DNA of 64,000 bases from Talinum fruticosum (Eukaryota > Streptophyta > Magnoliopsida > Caryophyllales > Talinaceae): assembly GCA_021018815.1 (NCBI GenBank), contig JAITYX010000160.1:62001-126000 (forward strand), written 5' to 3'. The position numbers were made by a program, and so were the translations under genes. Of this stretch, positions 55,405 to 64,000 are shown piece by piece. The stretch's first letter is position 1. Each line of letters starts with the position of its first letter. The notes below the pieces were generated by a model. It did no database searches. It was not told the origin of the DNA and was given only the letters and a program-made list of their open reading frames with translations.

Positions 55405-56541
55405 TCAAGAATGTGATCTTTTATGTTCTTATGTTCATAAATAATTTACCTAAGAGCCAAGTTGGAGAATCAAAGCTAGCAAAGCTAGCCACTTAAAAAT
55501 CCTCCATGTTGAAGCAAGGAAGTTCGGCCTTGTCAAACCGTGGGACATTGCCTTATCATGTTCTTGCACATAAATAAAGATGATGCATATTTTGGACCGT
55601 CCAAGTGCAATATGTTAGACGCCAAAAGGATGTATCAAAGGGAAGGAATGAAGAGCATTCTAGAAGGCACTCACCATAGTGGAAAAAGGTTACTAGATGC
55701 TTGCCCAAGGGGAAATCACACAATGGCCACATGTTCCCAATTCTCAAATACTTGGCTAGAATTAATCCAAGCTTAACTTGGAGAGGAGGAAAGCATCTAA
55801 TTAGTTAGCATTTTTGTTTTGCTTTATTTTTCATATTTTTCAGCTTGAATTCGGTTATGTAAATGCTCATATGAAGCATTATATATTCAGCATGCACACT
55901 ACTTGTAAAAGGAACCCTTGATGAATATATGAACTTTGAGCTTTGCTCTTTTGAGATGGATTTCTCAACCCTTTGAATTCTCATTGCTGTATCCGAGCCT
56001 TGGCAAGCTTGGTGGTGTCCTTTGAGTCTTTACAATCCCCGGTGGTGTTTCTGTATCCGGCCAGATTGCAAAGTGCCCCTTGATTCAGCTTGGTGGTGTT
56101 TCTGTATCCAAGCCAGAATCCAGGTTCTATCCAGCGACTTCCATCAACCATATCTCCCAATCCACGAATCATCTCTTTCCCAAATTTCACACACTTCATC
56201 TTACATGAGTTGAGTCCATTCCTCCAAATCTCAGCTCAATCCAAGAAGAACTCCATCCCCAGCACCAAAAACAAACAAAGAATCTCATTCTGGACAGCCA
56301 CCCAGTGAGGCTTTCTGTTTGCGTTTGGCTCAAGGTGATCCCGACCTTGGATGCTGCCCAAATTTTACCACAACCTTCCCCAACCAGTTAACTAACCTTC
56401 CACCAAATTTCGTCCAAAAACTCCATCATTTACCCCTCCTTTCACCCTTTTCCCCAGAACCGCACCTGCAGGTCCTATTCTGGCCAGCTTGGTTTTCTTG
56501 CGGTTTTGCTTCCTTTTGCTTCCGCCTCCCACTACACATCA
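55277..56541 (+). repeat. E16 3' LTR
   Basis: Near-identical to 51528-52792. The polypurine tract CTACAAGGAGAGAA precedes it and GTTGG follows. Confidence 0.95.
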
Positions 56542-56546
56542 GTTGG

Positions 56547-56679
56547 CCTAAGCTAATGCAAAAGGCAAACAATGGTGAAGTGATTCAAGAAGTATGTTGT
56601 GGATAGCCTTACTATGCACTCTCCTTACCTTATGGACATACCCGAATTTGAGGACAAATTCTTTCTAACAAGGGGAGTG
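56547..56679 (+). pseudogene. E13 interior, 3' end with polypurine tract
   Basis: It resumes the interior cut by E16. A short Lys/Asn-rich frame ends at 56606, then EDKFF-type text precedes AACAAGGGGAGTG at 56668-56679. Confidence 0.65.
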
Positions 56680-59217
56680 TGATGGATATTGACCAAGGGC
56701 TACAACATACTTTACCATGATCTCCTCATATGCCAAAAAGCCAAGAGCCATGAGTTCATGTCAAAGCTACAAAAGGAGCTCAAACCGAAGGGGAGATTAT
56801 TTTTGCACCTAATCTGGTTCGACCTTTACATGAAGAACTAGAGCTTGGTTTATGGTGAAGAATTATCTTTATGTCTTATGGTACATAAATAATTATTGTT
56901 TAAGAGTTGGAGCAAATAATCCACAAGTGACGGTTCAAAATACCCAAGGAACCAACCGGGTATTCTTTTTATACATTCTGGCCGGATGTCTTCCAAGACC
57001 AAACAAACCATATTTTAGCCCCATCCGAATGGGTCGAGCGTGGACAGCAAGGGAAGGTCTAGAAGCATCTCCAAGCATCATCTCTAATGGAAGAATCCAA
57101 GTGTTGGACCTATGACAAGCTTTCTTGCACAAGGGGAAGGAAATACATGGCTGAAAATTGCCTTTCAATTTTAGCCACATGTTCCCAAGTTGGCTTGGAA
57201 AAGGGGTTAACATATTTTAGGCCATTGATCTTGTAATCTTTCTTTTAGGCCTTAGATTATGTTTTAGTTTTGATTAATTTCCAGCATGTTTTATTTCCTT
57301 ATAAATAGTCTAAACATTCAGCTTTGTAAAGATCAACTTTGATGATGAATATATGAACCCGTGAGCTGGTTTGCTCTTTCAAGATGGATTTCTCGGCCCC
57401 TAAATTCTCAATGCTGTATCCTAGTTGGCTATGAGGTGGTGTCCTTTGAGTCCTTCCAATCTTCCGGTGGTGTTTCTGTATCCGGCCAGATTGAAGGTGC
57501 CCCTTGTGATGTGTAGTGGGAGGCGGAAGCAAAAAGAGGGGAAAACCGCGAACAAGCAAGCTGGCCAGAACAGGTCCTGCAAGTGCGGTTCTGGGAGAAA
57601 ATGTGAACGGAGGGGTAAATGGATGAATTTGAAGCTGAAATTTGACAGGACGGTTATTAACTGGACCAAGAAGGTTGTGTAAAAATATTGGAATTTTTGG
57701 AGGTCGGGAAGGCCTTGAACACATAGCTGAAAGTCAGGGTTCTATGCTGACTGTCCAGGATGAGTCTCTTTGTTTGTTTCAAGGGTGGAGGGCGGAGTTC
57801 TTCTTGGTTTAAGCTGAGATTTGGTGGAGATGGTCTCAACTCATGTAAGATGAAGTGTGTGAAATTTGGGAAAGAGATGATTCGTGGATTGGGAGATATG
57901 GTTGATGGAAGTCGCTGGATAGAACCTGGATTCTGGCTTGGATATAGAAACACCACCAAGCTGAATCAAGGGGCACTTTGCAATCTGGCTGGATACAGAA
58001 ACACCACCGGGGATTGTAAAGACTCAAAGAACACCACCAAGCTTTCCAAGGCTCGGATACAGCAATGAGGATTCAAGAGGGTGAGAAATCCATCTCAAAA
58101 GGAGCAAAGCTCAAGTTTATAAATTCATCAAAGTTTATTTTACATGAGCTAAGCTAGCTGAATTTATAATGCCTCATAATGGCATTTTACAAAGCTGAAA
58201 CAAGGCTAAAAATTAAATCAAAATCAAAACAAAAATCACAAGATTCTTTCCTCTCCTCCAAGTTAAGATAGGAGAAATTTCAGCCAAGTATTTGATGGTT
58301 AGGGAACATGTGGCCTCGGTTTGTTTCCCTTTGCCAAGCCTCCTTCATTCTTCTAGAATGCTCTTCATGTGGGCTGCTTTGGATGCTCCCCTTAGGCGCC
58401 TAGGCATGTTGTATTTGACCTTGGACCGACCAGAATCAAATACACATTATTTATGTGCAAAGACATTTTACTTCACGGTTTGTCATGGCCGAAATGCACC
58501 TTGCTCTAACATGGAGAATTAGGCGGTTTGCTTGGACCTTTCTTGTAACCTTACTAATGGCTATCCTTCTTGATTCTTTGGATGAACTTTATTTATGGCC
58601 ATGAACTCATAAAAGACCTCCTTCTCGTTTGCTCTTCCTCCCGGATCAAAAATGATTAGAACAAATTCAAGTAATTTCGGTTGATCCTTAAACATGTTTG
58701 GCCCTTTAAGATGCATATCTTTCAGCTCAAATCTTAAGGAAGTCCACTTTCCATCACCTTGGTTCCCTCGGTGGTGTCTCCGTATCCGAGACCGGACCTT
58801 GGTTTTATCCAGCTACTTCCCATATCCATATCCCCCAATCCACATATCAACTTCGGCCCAAATTTCACCCACATCACTATACATGAGTTGAGTCCATCCC
58901 CTCCAAATCTCAGCTCCATCCAAGAACCCTACCGGCCCCCTCCTCTGATCTAAACAAAGGGTGTCGAGTCTGGACATCCAGCCCGAGTACTTGCTCACTT
59001 CAGGCGTGCGGATCAAGGTGTTCCCGACCTCCAAAAATTCCCAAATTTTACACAGACCTTCCTTGACCAGTTACCTCATCCCCCACCAAATTTCAGCCAA
59101 AATCTCCATCATTTGCCCCTCTCACCCTTTCCCCAAGACTGCGCCTGCAGGACCTATTCTGCCCGGGTAGCATTTTATTGGTTTTTCCTTCTTTTGCTTC
59201 CGCTCCCACTATACATC
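56680..59217 (+). repeat. E13 3' LTR, split by E17
   Basis: 56680-57506 plus 58762-59217, about 1.28 kb, TGATGGATATTGACC to CACTATACATCA. The stem-loop array is interrupted by E17 between hairpins 2 and 3. It adjoins the RT of E18 at TGTGC. Confidence 0.9.
57507..58756 (-). mobile_element. E17: solo LTR (CCTTG duplication)
   Basis: 1250 bp, plus-strand TGATGTGTAGTGGG to CTTTCCATCA, with CCTTG at 57502-57506 and 58757-58761. Confidence 0.96.
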
Positions 59218-59985
59218 ATGTGCGGTGCCTACTCTTTTGGTGCCTAAGAAGGATGGATCCAAGAGGATGTGTATGGACAACCGAGTCATAAACAAGATCA
59301 CTATCAAGTATAGACATCCCATACCTAGACTTGAGGATATGCTTGATGAGCTCCATGGCTCACAAGTGTTCTCCAAGGTGGATTTAAGAAGTGGATACTA
59401 CCAAATCCGGATCCGGGAAGGGGATAAGTGGAAAACGGCATTCAATACTAAGGGAGGATTGTATGAGTGGCTTGTAATGCCATTCGGATTGTCCAACGCA
59501 CCTAACACTTTCATGATGCTCATGAACCAAGTGTTTAGGCCTTTTCTTGGCAAGTTTGTGGTAGGATAATTTGATGATATATTGGTGTATAGCCAAAGTG
59601 AGGAGGAACACCTCAAACACCTCACACAAGTTCTTGAACTATTAGAGGAAGAAAATCTCTTTGGCAATCTCCAAAAGTGTACCTTCTTTGCCTCGGAAGT
59701 CACTTTTCTTGGATACATTGTCACGGCTCATGGTGTGAAGGTAGATGAGAGTAAGGTGGAAGGCATACAATCATGGCGGTTCCTACAAGCATTCATGATG
59801 TACGGAGTTTTAATGGCTTGGCCACGTTTTACAGAAGATTCATTAAGAATTTTAGTACCATCACGGCCCCCATGACCGAGGTACAAAGGGGAGTGCATTC
59901 AAGTGGAATGCTAAGGCCCAAGAGGCTTTTGAAACTGTCAAGGTAAAACTCACTCAAGCATCGGTCCTAGCTTTGACAAGATCTT
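59218..59985 (+). pseudogene. pol: E18 reverse transcriptase, 5' truncated
   Basis: It begins mid-domain at [18 protein letters not shown], where E13 was inserted; the N-terminal part and protease are not in the window. [20 protein letters not shown] and [12 protein letters not shown] are intact. The catalytic box reads [15 protein letters not shown]: a TAA replaces the Tyr of [24 protein letters not shown] and FLGYIVTAHGVKVDES follow, then frame changes. Dead as written. Confidence 0.87.
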
Positions 59986-60340
59986 TGAGGTTGAATGTGA
60001 TGCCTCGGGAGTTTGCATTGGAGTAGTTCTCTCTCAAGAAGGGCGGCCTATGGCCTTCTTTAGTGAGAAACTTTGCAACTCAAGGAGGAAGTACTCAACC
60101 TATGATAAGGAGTTCTATGCCATTGTGACATCTTTGGAGCATTAGAGTCATTATCTTGTGGCTAATGAATTCATTTTTCATTCGGATCATGAGGCTTTAA
60201 AATACATTCAAGAGCAACATAAACTCAATCTAAGGCATGGAAAATGGGTAAAGTATTTGCAAACTTTCCATTTTACCATCAAGCACAAATCGGGCAAGTT
60301 GAATAAAGGGGCGGATGCACTCTCAAGGAGGTATCTCTTG
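59986..60340 (+). pseudogene. pol: E18 RNase H
   Basis: [40 protein letters not shown], a stop for Trp near 60145, [31 protein letters not shown]. One in-frame stop; the acidic positions are otherwise legible. Confidence 0.85.
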
Positions 60341-61761
60341 CTATTTCAATTACAAACTCAAGTTCTTGGTTTTGAGCATTTAAAATCCTTGTACTCTAAT
60401 GATCAAGATCTTGGTGAGTTATTTCATGATTGTCAAAAATACGCCAAGGGAGAGTTCCTAGTCCAAGATGGCTATCTTTTCAAGGGCTCGGCTTTGCATA
60501 CCACGTTGTGGCAGTAGAGAGTTGGTAATCCGAGAAGTACAAAATGGAGCTTTGGTTGGCCACTTTGGTGTAAACAAACCGATGAGTATGCTAAGGGAGC
60601 ACTACTTTTGGCCGAACATGGAAAGAGATGTGCAAGACATCTTGAAGAGGTGTGCGGTTTGTCAAGAAGCAAAGAGTCATTCTCTTTCTCAAGGGCTCTA
60701 TATGCCTCTTCCAACACCAAATCAACCATGGGAGAACGTGAGCATGGATTTCATTTTGGGGCTGCCGAGAACACAAAGGAACAAAGACTCCATCCTAGTG
60801 GTCGTGGACCATTTCTCTAAAATGGCTCACTTTGTTCCGTGCAATAAAACCAATGATGCAACTCATGTGGCTGATTTATACTTCAAAGAGATTGTGAGAC
60901 TCCATCGCATACCAAAGTCTATCGTTTTTGACCGAGATAGCAAGTTTCTAAGCCATTTCTAGATTACTCTTTGGAGGAAATTGGGGACCAAGCTAAAGTT
61001 TAACACCACTTGTCATCCACAAACGGATGGACAAACGTAGATTACAAACCGGACGCTAGGCCCGCTATTAAGAGCTTTGATCAAAACGAACGCCAAGGCT
61101 TGGGACCAACTCCTAACTCATGCTGAGTTTGCTTATAATGGTGCTCCAAGGCTGCGGGTGTTAGTACCTTCAAGGCTGTCTATGGGGTTGAACCTCTAAC
61201 CCCACTAGACTTGACACCGAGAGGTTTGGAAGGAAAACCCAACATAAAGGCTGTCAAGAGAGTTCAAGAAATCTAGAAGATGCATGAAAGGATGAAAGCA
61301 AAGATTGAGCTAACCAATGTCGCCTACAAGCAACGGTTTGACAAGGGAAAGAAAAGAAAGGTTTTCCAGCCCGGAGATCTTGTGTGGGTGCACTTAAGGA
61401 AGGAGCGTTTCCTTCAAAAAGAATGAGCAAATTAATGCCAAGGGCTAATGGACCATTCGAGCTGTTGGAGAAGATCAATGAGAATGCCTACAAGGTTGAT
61501 CTACACGGTGAATATGGAGTCTTCGCAAGCTTCAATGTAGCCGATTTATCCCCTTATTTTGATGATGATACACTAGAGAATTTGAGGGTAAATTCTTCTT
61601 TACAAGGGGAGAATGATGGAGATTCCCAAGCTACCAAGGACCAAGGGCTGTTAGATAGGCTACAAAAGGAGATAAACATTTGTGGAGATCAACTTTGGGC
61701 ACCGAAGTCCACTATCGTGGTTCAAGTGACGCAAACCGAGCTAGGGCTTGAAGAGCCATGA
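60341..61761 (+). pseudogene. pol: E18 integrase, reading into the LTR
   Basis: [64 protein letters not shown] then a stop near 60961, [10 protein letters not shown] followed by a stop (GTAGAT for GTGGAT/GAG type) near 61038, [25 protein letters not shown], and the C-terminal [38 protein letters not shown]. The last frame crosses TTTACAAGGGGAGAA and stops at 61761 inside the LTR. Confidence 0.85.
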
Positions 61762-62513
61762 GAGTTGTCTTTTAAAAGCAAGCGGTACATAAATAATTGA
61801 TGTTTAAGAGTTGAAGCAAAATAATCCACAAAGAGGAGGTCCAAACTGAACGCTATAGGCACAAAACTGCTCGGATGATTTTATGTCATGCAAGGTTCAT
61901 CAAATGATTCACCAAGGAGGCCGAATGCATTGCTAGCTCGGAGGGATCTAGAGAATCCGAGAGCACTACCTCTAGTGGAAGAATCATGTGTTGGACCAAC
62001 CACAATAAAGCTTGGACAAGGGGCAAGCAAATAATTGGCCGAGAATCACTATTCAATTCCAGCCACATGTTCCCAAATCTAACTTGGAGAAGGGGTTAGC
62101 TATAGTGTAATCTAGGCCTTTGATCTTGTACATACGCTCTTAGCCTTGGATTATGCTTAGATTTAATTTGAGCATTACAAATACACCATGTATGCGGTTG
62201 TACAAGACAACGTTGATATTGAATGAAAACCAAGCTAATGAATGCTCTTCCCCTTTGAATTCTCAATTGCTATACCTGAGCATGGCATGCTTAGTGGTGC
62301 TCTATTGAGTCCAAAGGTCTAGCTAGTGGTGCTATTTGTATCTAGTCCTAACCTTTTGGTGCCCCAAGATTCTTAAGGTGTTTTGTCCGTATCCTTAAGA
62401 GACTTGGTCCTATCGTTACTAGTTCATTCGTTTAGCACTCATCAACCACCCCTTGCCTTACCGTTCACAACAACCCTTCTCCCTCTCTCGGTTTCTTGAT
62501 TGGCTATACATCA
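61614..62513 (+). repeat. E18 LTR between integrase and gag
   Basis: 900 bp, TGATGGAGATTCCC to GGCTATACATCA. Stem-loop array: stems 62311-62326/62342-62359 and 62364-62378/62393-62407 (14 of 15 pair), plus GAGCATG/CATGCTT. It has integrase on its left and primer site plus gag on its right, so it joins two element copies in tandem. Confidence 0.88.
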
Positions 62514-62517
62514 ACTT

Positions 62518-62528
62518 TGGTATCGAGC
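62518..62528 (+). other. E18 primer-binding site, one-base-short variant
   Basis: TGGTATCGAGC, four bases after the LTR end, as in E5 and E11. Confidence 0.8.
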
Positions 62529-62640
62529 AAGTTCCGTTCCCTTGCCCGAATAGTTACCATTTCCACTAAACACATCCCTCCAATCCCTAGCTACAAAACA
62601 GCCGAGAAACCCACAAAAATTTCGGTTCTTAAACAAGCGC

Positions 62641-62996
62641 GCTAGCATAACGTTGGAAGAACGATTTGAGATGTTGATGAAAGAAAATGAGTACCTCCGA
62701 AAACAACTTGGGCAATCCATGAGAGATAAGCGTGATCAATTGAGAAGCATATCACCTCCCCTCGGCCTATTCATAACTCCAATGAAGAGGATGAAGAAAG
62801 CAATCCATTTGCTTCTTCGAGATGAGCCTAGTGAAAGGAGGTCAAGGTGGGGCTCTAGACGTGCAAAACATCATTCCCATGACTTCAAAGTGGACATCCC
62901 GGAGTTTAAAGGGGCGCCTAAACCCGGATGAGTTCTTAGATTGGCTAAGAACCGTGGAAAGAATATTTGACTATAAAGAAGTGCCCAAGGAGAAGA
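62641..62996 (+). pseudogene. gag: E18 gag, N-terminal part
   Basis: The usual start (MSAS) has decayed to ASI; TLEERFEMLMKENEYLRKQL is intact, then a shift, a Ser/Arg stretch, DFKVDIPEFKG, another shift, and LNPDEFLDWLRTVERIFDYK with EVPKEKK where LTR E19 begins. Confidence 0.82.
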
Positions 62997-64000
62997 AATG
63001 GAGAGTGGGCTGCCAAGGGCCATGGGCTGAAGGCTAAACATCATAAAGGGAAAAGCATGTACGGGAATCAACTTTGGACATTCGAATTTTCTATGATAAC
63101 CTCATGATACAAGCTGAAACCGGAGATTGAAGAGCTGTGAATATTGTCTTTCTATGTCCATTAGTACATAAATAAATGTTACTTAAGGAGTCGTGATAGA
63201 GAGTTACTAGCGCTAATACGAGAAGAACCAAGTTGGACACCTAAAATCTCCATTCTAGTTCACTTGGTGCAATATGACATCCGAGCATTTTAAGTCATGT
63301 TTTATGTTATTCGGTACATAAGTAAGGGATTAAAAACGGCGGTCCATAATTCCGTGCAATGAAGCCTTAACTAAAAATGAAGCAACAAAAGAGAAGAAAT
63401 ATGAGCATCTTTGAGTACTACCTTGGGTGGAAGGAAGAATGTGATTAACCAATAAGAGAGTAGCTTGCACAAGGGCAAGGAAAACTTGGCTGGAAATCAC
63501 TCATCGCTTCTCGGCCACATGTTCCCAAACCACCCCAATACTTGGCCGAAAATCATCCAACACATACTCCTCCGGCTTAGAAAAGGGGAAAGCTCATTTT
63601 TGGATTTTTGATTTTGCTTTTAGCTTTGTTAAGTGCTTTATTTTGATGCATTATAAATATCTTTGTAACCGAGCATGTACAACACAACTTTGATGAATAT
63701 TAAATGAACTTTGAGCTGGATTGCTCGGCCCCTTTTAAATCCTCAAATGTTGTATCTAAGTTTAGCAACTTGGTGGTGATCTTTTGAGTCCTCTAATCTA
63801 GCTAGTAGTGTTCGCTGTATTTGGTTAGATTAAAGGTGCCCTAAGTTTGACAAGGTGGTGTTCGCTGTATCCTTGAAGAACTTAGCCTATTGGTTACTTT
63901 GTTTTTCAGAATTTCATATCTCACAGCTCACTCATCAACTTCTCCCCAAATTTCGCCTACCTTCATTCCAACGTGTCTAGTTACCCCCCAAAACCAGCTC
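62996..64000 (+). repeat. E19: plus-strand LTR, runs off the window
   Basis: The start is blurred (AAATGGAGAGTGGG, where TGATGGAGAG is expected) and interrupts E18 gag. The opening bases encode a tail peptide (EWAAKGHG ...). It matches E20 over its 3' part. The third stem of its array pairs 63841-63855 with 63871-63885. The LTR end is beyond 64000. Confidence 0.8.

Larger units (their letters stand above)
51528..56541 (+). mobile_element. E16: gag-less non-autonomous element with both LTRs (GTTGG duplication)
   Basis: LTRs 51528-52792 and 55277-56541 are both 1265 bp with only about two differences seen. GTTGG lies at 51523-51527 and 56542-56546. Complete, young, with a long intact open frame but no gag, RT, RNase H or integrase. 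Confidence 0.96.

Noticed and set aside
1..64000. tRNA or rRNA genes, CRISPR arrays, satellite repeats, organellar inserts
   Set aside because: The only tRNA-like matches are the 10-12 base primer sites; repeats are dispersed LTR copies; no tandem array or organellar gene text was found.

Overview
The window is plant nuclear DNA made almost entirely of nested Ty3/gypsy LTR retrotransposons. I found no host gene, tRNA, rRNA, organellar insert or satellite array. Every LTR starts TGATG and ends CATCA. Primer-binding sites match initiator tRNA-Met (TGGTATCAGAGC or close variants). Pol order is protease, reverse transcriptase, RNase H, integrase. The polyprotein reading frame runs past the polypurine tract into the 3' LTR. 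Together these features resemble the CRM clade of chromoviruses (centromeric retrotransposons), so a (peri)centromeric origin is plausible but unproven. I cannot name the species; a flowering plant is the safe call. Local names E1 to E20 are mine. Layout, left third (1-29560): E2, a minus-strand gag element (1-265 and 4866-7003), is split by the complete gag-less element E1 (266-4860, TSD TTTAA). E2 sits in a plus LTR fragment (E20, ending 7693), which sits in a short LTR stub (to 7724), which sits in the gag of minus element E3 (7725-8349; its leader and LTR resume at 21689-25469). The E3 leader is split by solo LTR E4 (8413-21688, TSD ATATG). E4 is split by gag-pol element E5 (8441-20468, minus, TSD ACTTT), and one E5 LTR is split by E6 (9138-14602, plus, TSD TCTGC), a gag-less pol element. 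Solo LTRs E7 (TSD ATAAG), E8 (CCAAG) and E10 (GTTGG) lie inside E3/E9 LTRs. E9 integrase (minus) ends at about 29560, at a junction with plus-strand sequence. Middle (29563-42717): E11, a plus gag-pol element of the E5 family, lies in tandem with the 3' end of another copy; its first LTR holds E12 (32004-36844, minus). Right (42718-64000): E13 is a degenerate gag-bearing non-autonomous element carrying E14 (solo, CCTTT), E15 (45799-50800), E16 (51528-56541, TSD GTTGG) and, in its 3' LTR, E17 (solo, CCTTG). E13 ends at 59217 inside the RT of E18 (59218-62997), whose gag is cut by LTR E19 (from about 62996). Two kinds of element coexist: gag-bearing ones (E2, E3, E5, E11, E18; E13 with a different gag) and gag-less ones whose ORF opens just upstream of the protease. 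Of the gag-less ones, E6 keeps RT to integrase, whereas E1, E12, E15 and E16 replace it with an unrecognised module. E12, E15 and E16 have near-identical LTR pairs and look recent. All LTR families share an array of two to three stem-loops downstream of the TATA box, with constant loops and covarying stems. It is the best candidate here for an undescribed cis-acting RNA system, perhaps a signal that lets gag-less elements use another element's proteins.
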